A stretch of 64,000 bases of DNA, from the NCBI RefSeq assembly GCF_029168945.1, contig NC_083603.1, positions 9,052,001 through 9,116,000 of the forward strand, in the 5' to 3' direction. The stretch comes from Cannabis sativa (Eukaryota > Streptophyta > Magnoliopsida > Rosales > Cannabaceae). Below are positions 12,037-23,711 of the stretch, piece after piece; the stretch's first letter is position 1; each line of letters opens with the position of its first letter. The position numbers were made by a program, and so were the translations under genes. A model generated the notes under the pieces. That model ran no database searches and was not told the origin of the DNA. It saw nothing but the letters and a program-made list of their open reading frames with translations.

Positions 12037-14195
12037 ATCAGAGAAACCCCAAACCCTCTCCGCCAACCACCGCATAAAATCACCCCCATTTCACCATTTT
12101 AGCTCATTTTTATTTCTAAATCTTCTATTTTTCATACATAAAACTATATACCTGAAAAAATCATATTTTCCCTCATTTTTTAGGGTAAACTGAAGGCAGA
12201 GGTAGTGGTTGTGGGGGTTATATCTCTAGCCACCATTTTTAGTTCGTTTTTAGTGGAGAAAACATTGTATATCAACTTCTATTCAGGTATAAATCTAATT
12301 TCTACTAATTTTAGTAATGTACATTGCTTTATATTTTATTTTATATATCTTTTTAGATTTTTTCTATATTATTAAATATGTATTGTGTGTATATATATTG
12401 TGAATGTAGAAATATTGTGATATAGGAGAGTATTTTATATATTATATACTGAGTATTTTAAACTAATAATTTTGTTAAATATTGTGATGAGAATGAGATA
12501 GGAGAGTATTAAAATAAAAGTTTAGAAATTAATTTCTAAAAAATTAGTTTAGAAATTAACTCTATTTTGTGTCAATTGTTTTTTCTATCAACAATTTTAT
12601 TCATGTGTTTTTATTTATTTAGTAGCTAGTAAATAGTTAGTTACAACTACTTAGCAAGTTACTAATTTTCATTCATATTCATGTATTTTTATTACTAACT
12701 AGTTACTCATTAGTAACTAGTTAGTAATAAATTAACTAGTTAGTAACTATAGTTACTCATAAATTATATAAGTAGTAAGTAGCTAAATAAAAAAATTGAT
12801 AATTTTGTAGTATTTCTTTAGAGTAATTTGCGGCATAAATACTTAAGTTTAACTCCCAGTTTCAAATAAATACCTAAGTTTAATTTTTGGCGGTAATAAT
12901 ACTTAAGTTATAATTCTGGAACTTTTGTAGGTACCTCACTGTTAATTGTTAAGCAAAATAACACGTGGCAATTCCTAATTGGTCCAAGTCATGATTAAAT
13001 TTTTATTTTTTTAAAAAAAAATTAATTAAAATATACCAATAAGAAAGTGACACATGGATAATAACATAATATTTTAATGGTTAGCTACCTACAGAGTTAC
13101 AAAAATATAACTTAGGTATTATTACAGCCAAAAATTAAATTTGGGTATTTATTTGCAACTGGGATTTAAACATAGGTATTTATGCTGCAAATTACTCTAT
13201 TTCTTTATATTGTAGGTTGTGAGGTCAATTTGCAAGGATACGACTTATTTGGTGTTGATCGATTTCTAGGTAGCTCGAGGTATACATAAACTAACTTCTA
13301 TTATAAATTAATTATGAATGCTTAGTAGAGTTTGAATATCTTAAATATTCATCCGTAGTTAATTAGGTTATGTGAATACATGTATTGCAGTCGGATGGGT
13401 AGTAAACTTTTATGTTGCTAAATGTTGTTGTGATTATTATTTTATATTATTTTGAATTGTGTTGTGTTGTTATTAATAGGTTTGAATTTTTCGAAAACGT
13501 TCAATTATAGCCGTTATGCTGTCAAAATTTTGGTAGAATTAGGATAATATTTGATTTTAGTTTCTCTTAAACTTGGTTGTTATAATTTTATCGGAAGTCA
13601 CTTTATCGGAAGTCAAGTACATAATTTTTAGTATAAGGTATGCTTTCTTTAACTTACTTTTATAAAAATATTTTTTTATATATATTTAGATATTCCTTAA
13701 ATACTTAGAGTAATTTTAGAATAATATTGATGTAGTAGATATGATAGATATAGTAGGCTAAAAAAAATACAAAAAATGGTCTATTGGGAATTGAACTTGT
13801 GACCAAAAGGATATATTGATAAGTCTTTACCAATATACCAAAACACAATCTTTATATAAACTAGCTACTATGATTTTATTTAAATATTAGAAGAGATATA
13901 AAAAGAAATTAGTATTGCACATTTTATTGTAGTAAAATTAAAAAATATATCATAAACATTGATTCTAATACTTAACATTAGAATTTTATTGGTTTATTTT
14001 AAATAAAATAGCAAAATAAAACATAAAAAATTGGGTGAAAGGGGTGCATAACATGATTTTAGTATACAAAAGAGAGTTTTTGGATAAAATGATTGGCCAA
14101 AACCGTCGTAGGCTGTTTGGGATGCGTAGAACACGAAAAAAAATACCCAAGTTAAACAAAAAATCGCTTCAAACGGACAATCGGAAGAAAGTTAT
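12037..14195. other. CACTA internal sequence between the two retrotransposons
   Basis: AT-rich, with a leader-like C-rich segment at 12040-12090 and no convincing open frame. It contains the MITE at 12821-13197. The small frame at 14035-14268 has no family resemblance. No transposase motif was seen. Confidence 0.65.
12821..13197. mobile_element. Mutator-like MITE with perfect 10 bp target duplication
   Basis: Terminal inverted repeats of about 100 bp: the left end GAGTAATTTGCGGCATAAAT is mirrored by the right end ATTTATGCTGCAAATTACTC, and similarity continues inward (aatacttaagtt / aacttaggtatt). TATTTCTTTA occurs immediately outside both ends (12811-12820 and 13198-13207). Long inverted repeats and a 9-10 bp duplication point to a Mutator-type transposase in trans. 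No coding capacity. Confidence 0.9.
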
Positions 14196-14980
14196 TGTTT
14201 GGGGGGTAAAAATCAAACTTAGAAATAAACGGCCCAATAAAATAACAACGCAAAATGGCCCACGTTAAAAGGCCCACAAGAATGAATGCATCCAGGCCCA
14301 AAGATATAGAGGGCGACCCAACCCGGTGTGGACCAGTTATTGATCCTTAAGGGGGCGTTACGGACAAAAAAGAAGGAAGACGATAAACGACAAGAACAAG
14401 TAAGAAAAGCACCGACGGAAGCGGAAGAAAGAACGGGAGAGAATAGGTAACCGACGGATTAAAGATCAACTGTAAGTGAAACGATAAACCGAAACCCAAT
14501 GAGGCACCCAGGTAACTTGCGGACGGAGGAAGTACTTGAAACACAACGAAGGGAGGACATCAAGGTAACACCACTAGCGAAACAAAGACCCCCGACGGAG
14601 GAAAACTCGGATCTCTTCAGACGAGAGCTCCAGCGGAGAAAGAAGGTCTCAAGCATAAGGCAAGAAACTGATACTCTCAAGAGTGCGATGCCGATGGACA
14701 CAACACCATTGGATTTAGGGAAAATAATAGCATTAAAACTCACTAGAAACACAGACACGTGTAACACTGGAGTTATCTTTTGGAATACGAACACGTGGCA
14801 AGAGCAAAAAGAATAAAAGAAAAAGAACACGTGTCGATAAAGGGATAGGAGGATGATAGACCGTCCATGCAAGAGAAGGACGTACATATAAAGAAAAGAA
14901 AAAGGACGTAAACAAAGGGATTAGGAACTGGAAAAAGAAAGAGCTCACAAACGAAATTTTTACTGTTTTCGACCAAAACA
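14196..14980 (+). repeat. 5' LTR of Tat-like element
   Basis: Begins TGTTTGGGGGG and ends CCAAAACA. Three G-box palindromes CACGTG lie at 14756, 14792 and 14828, upstream of a TATA-like ACATATAAAG at about 14884-14893. G-boxes in plants bind bZIP and bHLH factors in light and ABA responses; the role here is inferred. Confidence 0.9.
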
Positions 14981-14983
14981 GTT

Positions 14984-15000
14984 TGGCGCCGTCTGTGGGA
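14984..15000 (+). other. Primer-binding site of Tat-like element
   Basis: TGGCGCCGTCTGTGGGA begins three bases after the 5' LTR, as expected for a tRNA primer site ending opposite CCA. I do not assign the tRNA. Confidence 0.8.
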
Positions 15001-15065
15001 AACTTTTTATTTTTCTCAGTAAAAAGACCTTTTTGTAAGATAATCGATCAAAAAACAAGAGAGAA

Positions 15066-16408
15066 ATGGCAAATGAACAGGAAGATCTCACCCCTCAAGA
15101 TAACCCAGATAACGTCCTCGGAACACCAGCAGACACCGGCAACACCGGCGAAGACATATTAAACCCAATCTCGCCATGGTGAGAGATCCTCGAAAGGCTG
15201 AAACAACAAGAAGGGAGAATGGCAACTCAAGGTACAGAAATCGCCCTTCAAAAGGAACATATTCAAAGGCTTGAGAGCGAAAAACGGACAGATGAAAGTT
15301 GTCCTCGAAGGGTACCAACGACCCCCGCACACAGAAGAAATCGGTGATCGCCAGGTGGAAGGAGAGACCGAGAAAGAGAACCACGTTAACAATAACGACC
15401 ACTCAGCCAACCATACCCGATGCATGCATGAAGAAACTGGAGAAAAAGGAAACTTTGCAATTCAAGAGGCTCCAGTTCATCATCGAGATCAGCCCATAAG
15501 GGCCAGAGACGAGGTAGAAGAGATAACTGAAGCGGAGGCGCTCTGCACAACACCTCGAAAGCGAACCATGGAACCAACAGTTGTTGGAAGTCCATCGATG
15601 GCGAGTAAAGAGACGGAGAGGTTACAGGAAATGATGTGGAACAAATTATTAGCATTGGAGGCAAAAAGCCAGATGGGAGCACACAGCGAATGGGCTCGAA
15701 TGGAGGGATCAACCCTTTCACCCTTTGGGAACCACATCCTGCGCGTGGAGGCCCCTCAGCGTTATGTAGCCCCTAAGTTACCGGAGTATAACGGGACGGG
15801 AGACCCCTCAGAATACGTATGCCAGTTTGAGAAAAAATGTTAACCGTCTCCGTCCCGCTAGAGGATTTGGAAGCAATTAAATGCAAAACCTTCACGCAAG
15901 GGTTAAGGGGACCCGCTTTACGGTAGTTCCACAACTTACCATCCGGTACAGTGAATTCGTATCAGGATCTCATCCTAAGATTCCAGACAAACTTTGTAAT
16001 AAGTGTGCGGACTGCTAAAGTGGATACAGACCTAATGCTAATACACCAGCGCCTCAACGAACCTTTGGAAAAATTTATCAACAGATTTAGTGAAGAATAC
16101 GTCAGTATCCCAAAATGCCCCGATTCGGTAGCAACGAAAGCGTTAATGCAAGGATTGATACATGGTTCAGAGTTAAAGAAGGCAATAATAGTGGAACCTG
16201 GCCTCTCCCTCACAAGGGCCCTAACCATGGCAAGAGGATATGTGGTCTTAGAAGTAGAAGAAAAACGACACAGTGAGGAGGTGTCGCGCGAAACCTCGTC
16301 GTTAGGAGATACTTTCCTTTCGAATCAAAAAATCAGACACCAATTGCACGACCTCATAATAGGACTGACAACCGCTCAGCCAACGAAAGAAACACCCGAG
16401 GGGCAGTT
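15066..16408 (+). pseudogene. Gag of Tat-like element, broken
   Basis: The ATG at 15066 is 85 bases after the LTR (MANEQEDLTPQDN). TGA interrupts at 15180-15182. A frame from about 15271 carries the gag N-terminal block VAPKLPEYNGTGDPSEYV. A shift in the A-run at 15832-15837 moves to the frame of KTFTQGLRGPAL, with TAG at 15924-15926 where the family has Trp. The capsid block continues through NSYQDLILRFQTNF and ALMQGLIHGSELKKAI to about 16260. The order and content match Tat-type Gag, which packages element RNA. At least two frameshifts and three stops make it non-functional. Confidence 0.85.
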
Positions 16409-17368
16409 ATGGTAAGTATGGGCGAGGCGGGTCAGCCACACGCTCAACGGGGAGAAGAGGAGCTACCACGGATGACCATTACTTTAATTGAGTTGATAAG
16501 ACGACTGCGGGGATTAATGGAAACAAAGTGGCCCCCGAGAATGGCCACTGACCCCGACAAGAGGGACAAAGGGCGGTACTGCGCCTTTCACGGAGAACAT
16601 GGTCACGCAACTTACGAATGCAGGCAGTTGAAGATTGAGGTCAACCGTCTGGTGAAAGAAGGATTCTTTCGGGACTGCCTCGCTTCGGATGCCACGCTCC
16701 ACATCCAGCGGGGAAGTGACAAAGGCCAAGATCAATCTCCACCACCGTACATTAAGAAAACCGTGAACGTGATCTCCGGAGGGTCAGACCTAAGCGGGAA
16801 TTCAGTACGAGCTTCAATGGCACACGCCCGTAGGGTCCAGTCGATAAGGGAGATGGCGGTAATCGACAGCGATGGCCCAGACGTACTCTTATCCTTCAAC
16901 CAAGGGGAAGCCTCCGAATTGGAACACCCCCACGACGACGCTCGTGTCATCACTCTGGACGTAGCCCACATTCGAATGAAACGCATGCTCGTCGACATTG
17001 GAAGCTTAGCCAACATTTTATTTGCCGAAGTTCTGAAAGAAATGGAAATCGAGGATTTAAAAGCCCAGGACACTCAGGTCACACTAGTAGGGTTCTCAGG
17101 GGAAAGCGCTGTCGCTCGAAGTTTCGTCCAACTACCCGTCTACGCGAACGGAGTCAACAAATCAGTAAAGTTTCTAATTGTGGACTGCCCGTCGGCCTAC
17201 AACGCCATCCTTGGCAGACCATGGATCCATGCAATGAAGGCGGTTGCGTCATCCTACCATCAAGTAATCAAGTTCCCCTGTAAGGGTGAGGTAAGAGAGA
17301 TTCGAGGGGGCCAATTACGGGCCCACGAGTGTTACACCTCATCCTTGAGGAGTAAAAACAAGTTATAG
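16409..17368 (+). pseudogene. Gag C-terminus and aspartic protease of Tat-like element
   Basis: One open frame. It contains the CAFHGEHGHATYEC zinc-binding block typical of Tat/Retand Gag (near 16580), then the protease: active site region MLVDIGSLANILF (near 16985) and AYNAILGRPWIH (near 17200). The triad reads D-I-G where relatives usually have D-G-G or D-N-G, so activity is doubtful. It ends at TAG 17366-17368, and the frame continues beyond as the protease-RT linker. Confidence 0.82.
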
Positions 17369-19440
17369 CAATTAGTTAACTCCTCGACCCCGGCGAAAGA
17401 ACAGTCACCCGCGGTAGAGGAGTTGCAGGAAGTACCCATACACCCGACGGACCCAACAAAAACAACCTATATCGGCATGGGACTTACCGGAGACCGGAAG
17501 AATCAAATCGTAGGATTATTAAAAGAATATTTCCAAGTATTTGCGTAGGAACACTCGGACATGCCTGGGATAGATCCGGCCATAATTACTCACAGATTGA
17601 ATGTAAACCCAAATTACATCCCGGTTAAGCAGAAGAGAAGAAAAATGGGGGAAGATCGAAACAAGACAGTAAATGATGAAGTCGCAAAAATGCTAGAAAA
17701 TGACACCATTGAGGAGGTACAATATCCAACTTGGCTCGCCAACCCGTGGTAGTTCCCAAAAAGAATGGAAAGTGGAGAGTGTGTATAGATTTCACTGATT
17801 TAAACAAAGCTTGTCCAAAGGACAGTTTCCCACTGCCGCACATCGACATGATAATCGACGCCACCGCGGGACACGAACTAATGAGTTTCATGGATGCCTT
17901 CTCTGGATATAATCAAATAATGATGCACCCTCCTGACCGAGATAAAACATCATTCATCACTGAGAGGGGGACATACTGTTACAAAGTGATGCCTTTTGGA
18001 CTTGAAAACGTCGGGGCAACGTACCAGCGAATGGTGAAAAAAAGGTTCGCCCAACAGCTAGGACTGACTGTGGAAGCCTACATTGATGAAATGTTAGTAA
18101 AATCCAAAGATGGCACCGACCATGTTGACCATTTGCGAGAATGTTTTCAAATCCTCCTCGCCCACTCGATGAAACTCAACCCAGCCAAGTGCGCCTTTGC
18201 TGTCGGATCTGGAAAGTTCCTAGGCCATCTAGTAACGCGACGAGGGGTAGAAGTGAACCCAGATCAAATCGAAGCCTTCCAGGCGACAGAGCAACCCCGA
18301 ACCATAAGGGACATCCAAAAGTTAACCGAGAAGATAGCCGCTTTAAGCCGCTTTATCTCAAAACTTTCAGACAGGAGCCTGCCATTCTACGACTTATTAA
18401 GGGGGAACCGCAAATTTAATTGGGATGAGAAATGCCAGTTGGCCTTGGAGGCGTTGAAAAAATACTTGACAACGCCCCCCGTCCTTTCAAAGCCAGAGCC
18501 CGACGAAACCTTACTCCTCTACCTTTCCTTGTCTAAACACGCCGCAAGTTCGGTATTGGTAAGGGAGCAAGGGAAGGCGCAGTTACCAATCTATTACACC
18601 AGTAAAACCTTCTCAGGGGTAGAGGGAAGATACCCAATAATCGAGAAATTAGCATGGGCCTTAGTCACTTCAGCAAGAAAACTTCGGCCGTACTTCCAGT
18701 GCCATACAATCTCAGTCATGACATCATTTCCACTAAAATGGGTCTTGCACAAACCCGAGGTATCTGGGAAACTAATGAAGTGGGCGGTAGAATTGAGCGA
18801 GTTTGACATTCAATACCTACCCAGGATGACTATTAAGGGACAGGCATTAGCGGATTTCCTGGTCGAGATAACTCCGGAGCCTGTCCAGTTTGAGAAGGAA
18901 TTCGCTGGGAGCGGTTGGCTACTGAAGGTAGACGGATCCTCAAATGTCAGAGGGAGCAGAGTGGGGATAGTACTACTGTCGCCCGACGGAGAAATGATGG
19001 AGCAATCCATAAAGTTGGGTTTACGAGCCACCAACAACGATGATGAGTACGAGGCTCTGATCCATGGGATAAAATTGGTCAAGGAGATGGGAGCCGAAAG
19101 GGTATTAGTCCAGTCAGACTCTCAGTTGATAGTTCAACAAGTTAAAGGAGATTTCGAGGCTAAAGAATTAAAAATGGCCAGGTATTTGGCCGAACTAAAA
19201 AAGTTGATTGCGACTCTCGACTATTTCCAAATTAGCCAGATTCCCCGAGAAGCAAATATGCATGCTGACGCCTTGGCCGACCTTGGATCCTCGTCCCCCC
19301 TCCACATCACAAGGACAATACCATTTCACTTGCCCAGAGGGTGCAAAGGCAGGGGTACTACTGGCCCACAGTCTAGGAGGATTCAGCAAATCACTCACGA
19401 ACATGCGAAAAATGCCAGAAACATTCTCCATCCATCGTAG
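17369..19440 (+). pseudogene. Reverse transcriptase and dual RNase H of Tat-like element
   Basis: The linker (17369-17750) has TAG at 17546-17548 and loses one base near 17747. From there one frame holds the RT: PVVVPKKNGKWRVCIDF, SFMDAFSGYNQI, MPFGLENVGATYQRM and YIDEMLVKS, where the second catalytic Asp of the YxDD box is Glu. RNase H follows (PIYYTSKTF ... LPRMTIKGQALADFL), then a second, archaeal-type RNase H (WLLKVDGSSNVRGSRVGIVL ... PREANMHADALADLGSS). The tandem RNase H pair is diagnostic of the Tat lineage. The frame ends at 19440 after a deletion ahead of the integrase. These enzymes would copy the RNA into DNA inside particles. Confidence 0.88.
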
Positions 19441-20333
19441 CCCACCCGACGGAAGTAACCACCGTCCAAAGCCCGTGGCGATTCATGAAATGGGGGATGG
19501 ATATAGTAGGGCCCTTGCCAACAGCGCCGACCCAGAAAAAATTCATGTTGGCCCTCATCGACTATTTCTCGAAGTGGATCGAAGCTGACTCATTCGCACA
19601 GATAAAAGACAGAGAAGTGGAGGGGTTTGTTTGGAAAAACATGATATGCAAGTTCAGGCTGCCTCAAGAGATTGTAGCAGATAATGGTTCCCAGTTCATC
19701 AGCCAGAAGTTCAGAAGTTTCTGTGAACAATGGAAAATTAAACTCTTATTCTCGACACCACGTTATCCGCAGAGCAATGGGCAGGCAGAGTTATCAAATA
19801 AAGTCATCATAAACAACATTAAAAAGCGACTCGAAAACGCTAAAGGAAGATGGGCCCAAGAATTGCCTGGCGTACTGTGGGCCAACCGAACCACGCCACG
19901 TACTAGTACGGGTGAAACCCTGTTCTCGCTAGTATACGGGATGGAAGCAGTTATCCCGACGGAAATGCAAGTGCCCACTTCGCGATCCGAGCTAAGTAAC
20001 AAAGACAACTCTTTCCTCAAACTACAAGCCACTAACGACGTCGAGGAAAGAAGGGAGTGCGCCTTGTCCCGAATGCAGAACTACTGTTCCGCGGTGGCAA
20101 AGCAATACAATAAGAAAGTTAGGCCCAGGAACTTCCTCCCGGGAGAACTAGTTCTAAGAAAAGTTTTTCAGAATACCGAAGAAGCCCGAGCGAGGAAGTT
20201 ATCCATCAACTAGGAAGGACTGTACCGAGTGATAAGCCCGACGGGGAACGGAGTGTACAGACTGTCCACCATGGACGGAGCTGAGATCACAAGAAGCTGG
20301 AATGCAAGGTACCTCAAAAAATTGTATGTATAA
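19344..20333 (+). pseudogene. Integrase of Tat-like element, N-terminally deleted
   Basis: Starts with the residual QGYYWPT, then CEKCQ, the second half of the HHCC zinc finger; the His half and the long linker from RNase H are missing. The catalytic core is complete in outline: MDIVGPLPTAPTQKKF and DYFSKWIEA, ADNGSQFISQKF, and NGQAELSNKVI supplying the D-D-E residues. A TAG at 20211-20213 sits where the family has Trp. Similarity then resumes (EGLYRVI ... SWNARYLKKLYV) to TAA 20331-20333, the natural pol end. Integrase inserts the cDNA into the chromosome; this copy cannot, because of the deletion and stops. Confidence 0.87.
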
Positions 20334-20443
20334 ACTAAAAGCTAGGGACTCTAAATTCCACTATTACTGTCGCCGTACCTTCTCTTTTAAATAATGAAAA
20401 AAGGGGCTTCGAAAAAATATCAATCAAGTCAAAAACGAAAAGA

Positions 20444-20568
20444 AAAGATCTTTTACAAAAGGCAATACAAAGACCTTTTACGGAAGGCAATACAAAGACC
20501 TTTTACGGAAGGCAATACAAAGACCTTTCACGAAAGGCATAATTAAGACCTTTTTATAAAAGGCATTC
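20444..20568 (+). repeat. 25 bp tandem repeat, about five copies
   Basis: The unit aaagaccttttacggaaggcaatac is repeated, the middle two copies identical and the outer ones diverged. Each unit holds a small inverted repeat (cctt...aagg). It lies 110 bases after the integrase stop. Confidence 0.85.
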
Positions 20569-22151
20569 GATACAAGAATACGCAAACCATAGAAACCACA
20601 AGGGAACAATCAGCAAGTACAGCATACGAAATAGAACTCTGTATGAAGTTTAAACGCATGGATAAGCAAGTACACGCCAAAAAAAAACAAAACAGGAAAA
20701 TAAGTAAAATTAATATTACTAAAAAGGAGTTAAAGTACACAAACGGATAAACCACTACCCCCATACACAAAAATTAAATTAAAGTTTTATGAAAGAGTAC
20801 TCACTCTATTTCAAAAAACTGGGGGAGTAATGGCCTACACAAAATATGAAATCTGGCGCCAACGCGAACTTACAACATTTACACACAAAACAAATAGGCA
20901 CCGACGTAAGCCTACAAAGTAAAAAAAAAACGGGGGAGGGCTCCATATATAGAGAAACTTTCTCTCTGCTGAAATGACCTCCGCATTGCAAGCCACCCTC
21001 GACGGTTAGAGGAAGAAGGAGGACGTATAATCTCAGAAACCACCCGAGGTAACTCCTGAGGAAAGGAAGAAGCAGATATACAGAAAACTGAGGGCGAAGC
21101 ATCCGTAGGAACAGGGACCTCTTCGAAATTCTCAGACTGGGCAGTAACTCGAACTCGGGATAATAAGTCGCCGTCGTCTGAGTTGAGCTTCCCTATGACA
21201 CCTCGGGCTCCTCCTTAGCTGCCTCAGCTGGTGCCAACACAGGAGGAAAAATAGCAAAAGGGCACATAGCTAGAGGTGGCGCAACTTCGACTCGAGAAGC
21301 AGCGTAAGTCCCTAAGCCCAGTGTTGCTTGCTCGAAATAGGGACAGCTGTAGACCTCTGAAAAATGCAATGGGGGGAAGCGTAGTAGGTTCGAAGTCACA
21401 AAAACTCGAAAAAGGATTCAATGAAAGAAAAGCAGGATTCAGGGGCTGCAAGCCTGAGAAAATGTTGGAGGAGGAAGGCTCTTTTGAGTGAGGCATCTAG
21501 TTTTTAAGTAGGGAAGCCATAATGCAGAAAGGATAAACAAAGAGCTTAACTAAACTTACCCAGAAAAAGAAAAGAGAGTCGAAAGAATTCTTAGAGAAAA
21601 AAGCTCAACTAGAAGCTTATTTATACAACTAAAAGATTGCATGCAGTTAATAAAGATGCCACAAAAACGGAAGCGAAAAGTCACTTTTTGCATTAAAACA
21701 CGTGCCAAGCGAACACGTGTACCCAAATTTCAAGAAGCGGCCCTAAGAGTATATATGTCTTTCCACTTTCCAAAGCACCCTATTCAAAAAAAAAAACACG
21801 GAATAAGTACGTATAAATATATGTATAAATGATAAGTAATAAATACACTTAACGTAGCCGCAGCTTTCCCAACCTTATATGAAACGAACACAAAACATAG
21901 GAAGGGACACCAAGAGTAATAAATACATACCCATTAAAAGATCGTAACCTAAACACAGGTTACACAAAAAAAAAGAGAGAAGAAAAGACATAATAAACAG
22001 CGATTGTATACAAACGAAAGCCATGCACAAGGAAATAACAAATAGCTAACAAAACCTAAACTTAGGAATCAGAAGCGCTCGCGGTCGGGATGGTGCCAGC
22101 AGAGTATGCATAGAGAACCCGAGATTACGATAGACCCCCGAACAACCCTCC
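20569..22151. other. Tat-like element, non-coding stretch after pol
   Basis: No convincing gene. A minus-strand frame at 21224-21496 (90 codons) and a plus-strand frame at 21276-21491 have no recognisable motif. Two G-boxes (21699-21704, 21714-21719) followed by TATATATG (21750-21757) resemble the LTR promoter. Confidence 0.55.
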
Positions 22152-22604
22152 TTAGGCACCGACGACAGCCCGTAGGGAAGCCAGGGGGTAAAAGGGAGCC
22201 CCCTCCCTTAAACATTCCTCCATACACCTCTCGTTAGCCAAACACTCCCTCTCTAGGTCCTCATCCCAAGCCCGCCGGTTCCGGGCTTGCATACGACGGT
22301 TATCACGGCGGCGCTTGGCGCATAAGCGAAGGGCATGAAATTCGGCGGGCACCCTTGTGGTAGCTGAAATGTTACGCCCCTCATTCTCAAAGAAATTCTG
22401 AAGCCATTCCTTTTCAGAAGACGAAGACGCATCGTTGCGTCTAGCCCTGTAAGCCCTCATCATCCTTCCGACAATAGCTTCGCCACTACGCCGGTAGTAA
22501 TGGGAAAAAATTGAAGGACTTGGGGGGGATCGATCCTCGACGTTGGAATGGAATTCATCTCCACTTGAAGACTCAGGAAGAGGAGAACCTGGAGGGTTTG
22601 ACAT
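22152..22604 (-). CDS. Antisense ORF 2 of Tat-like element, 150 aa, unknown function
   Basis: An uninterrupted minus-strand frame from ATG 22604 to TGA 22152. The N-terminal third is Ser/Pro-rich and acidic (SSSGDEFHSNVEDRS). The remainder is strongly basic with Arg-rich segments (MMRAYRARR, CAKRRRDNRRMQARNRRAW), then an acidic stretch with Cys (ECLANERCMEECLREG). I recognise no family. A TATA-like TATTTAAA on the minus strand lies near 22700, about 100 bases upstream. It is the only frame of this element without a break, although gag-pol around it has many, and it lies just downstream of the spliced antisense gene. It could be a separate gene, a further exon, or chance in GC-richer DNA. Confidence 0.55.
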   Translation of the reverse strand: MSNPPGSPLPESSSGDEFHSNVEDRSPPSPSIFSHYYRRSGEAIVGRMMRAYRARRNDASSSSEKEWLQNFFENEGRNISATTRVPAEFHALRLCAKRRRDNRRMQARNRRAWDEDLERECLANERCMEECLREGAPFYPLASLRAVVGA

Positions 22605-23027
22605 TTCTGAAGCAGGGGAAAAGAAAGAAAGAAATATACGTGTGAAGAGAGGAACTTAGAAGTTACACCAAAATGACACCATAAACAAAGAAGAATGTCT
22701 GTTTAAATAGAACTCAAAAGGTGGCCAAGGTAAGATAAAAGGAAGATGAAAAGGTAAATCCACCCACATATAAGGCATTAAATGGCAATAAATGCACATC
22801 CCCAAGTGCCAAAACGCTTCGAAAAAAGGCCACACACATGTAAATAACCATAATAAGAAAAATAAGTTGAAGGTGCAAATTTAAAGAAAAATCCTTACAA
22901 AATCCTTAATAATAATAAAATAAATAACAAATAAGAAATTGTTCCTTAAGCTTGTCCCACACACACAAATATAACATATTAGGAAATTTACTAAAATAAG
23001 GACATGGCGAAATTCCCTACCATCTCC

Positions 23028-23711
23028 TCAGGCTCCGTCGACGTCCTCGCCCTCGCTACCTTCATCCGACTCCGAGGAAGAATCCACCAAATCCTCATCC
23101 TTCTTAAACTCGGAATACTTTGCAAAAAACTCGTCCAGATCCCAGGTAGCAGATTTGCCTTCCTTAAACTCGGAGTACAGTTTAAAGGACGACTGATAAC
23201 TCTCACTAAGGAACGCCTTCTTGACTTGGCTTGTCAGGACTTTGATCTCCCTAGTCAGGGATTCCTTCTCATCGACCAAAGCCTTTTGGGCCTGAGCTGA
23301 TGCCTTTTCAGCTTCTGACAACTTCCCACCCAAGGAAGAGAGTTTGTCCTTCACCGCCTCAGCCTCAAAACGGAAGGCATTGCGTTCTTGCAACAAAGTA
23401 GCCTTCTCCAGATTCACCGTCGACAGGCTAGTCTCCAGGGAAGCCACCTTGTCACTTAGAACCCCCTTTTCTGACTCAAGGGCTGAGCGAGTAAGATCCC
23501 AACCCCTCTTCTCCAACTTAAGACTGTCGGCCTTACTCTTCAAAAGCTTGATGTCGACCTCCAAGGCGCTAACTTTAGTAAGAGCAGCCATCTTCGTGGC
23601 AACAACTGCTTCATAATTCTTCTTGTAGCGAGAATAGCCCTTAGCCAAGCTCTCCCTCTCCCTATCAGTCTGTGGAGCGAACTTCATAGCGTGGGCACAC
23701 CTCAAAGCTGT
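23028..23711 (-). other. Exon 3 of antisense ORF 1 (coiled coil)
   Basis: Acceptor ttccAG|ACA at 23711, following a T-rich tract. About 227 codons without a break, predicted coiled coil by heptad pattern, ending with a Ser/Asp/Glu-rich tail and TGA at 23030-23028. Confidence 0.75.

Noticed and set aside
14035..14268. 77-codon basic frame before the Tat-like LTR
   Set aside because: It crosses the retrotransposon boundary and target duplication at 14191-14196, so it cannot be an original gene.
14347..15425. Minus-strand hydrophobic frames over the Tat-like LTR and gag start
   Set aside because: They mirror A/G-rich plus-strand sequence; Phe/Leu/Ser richness is the expected artefact. The same frames reappear in the 3' LTR.
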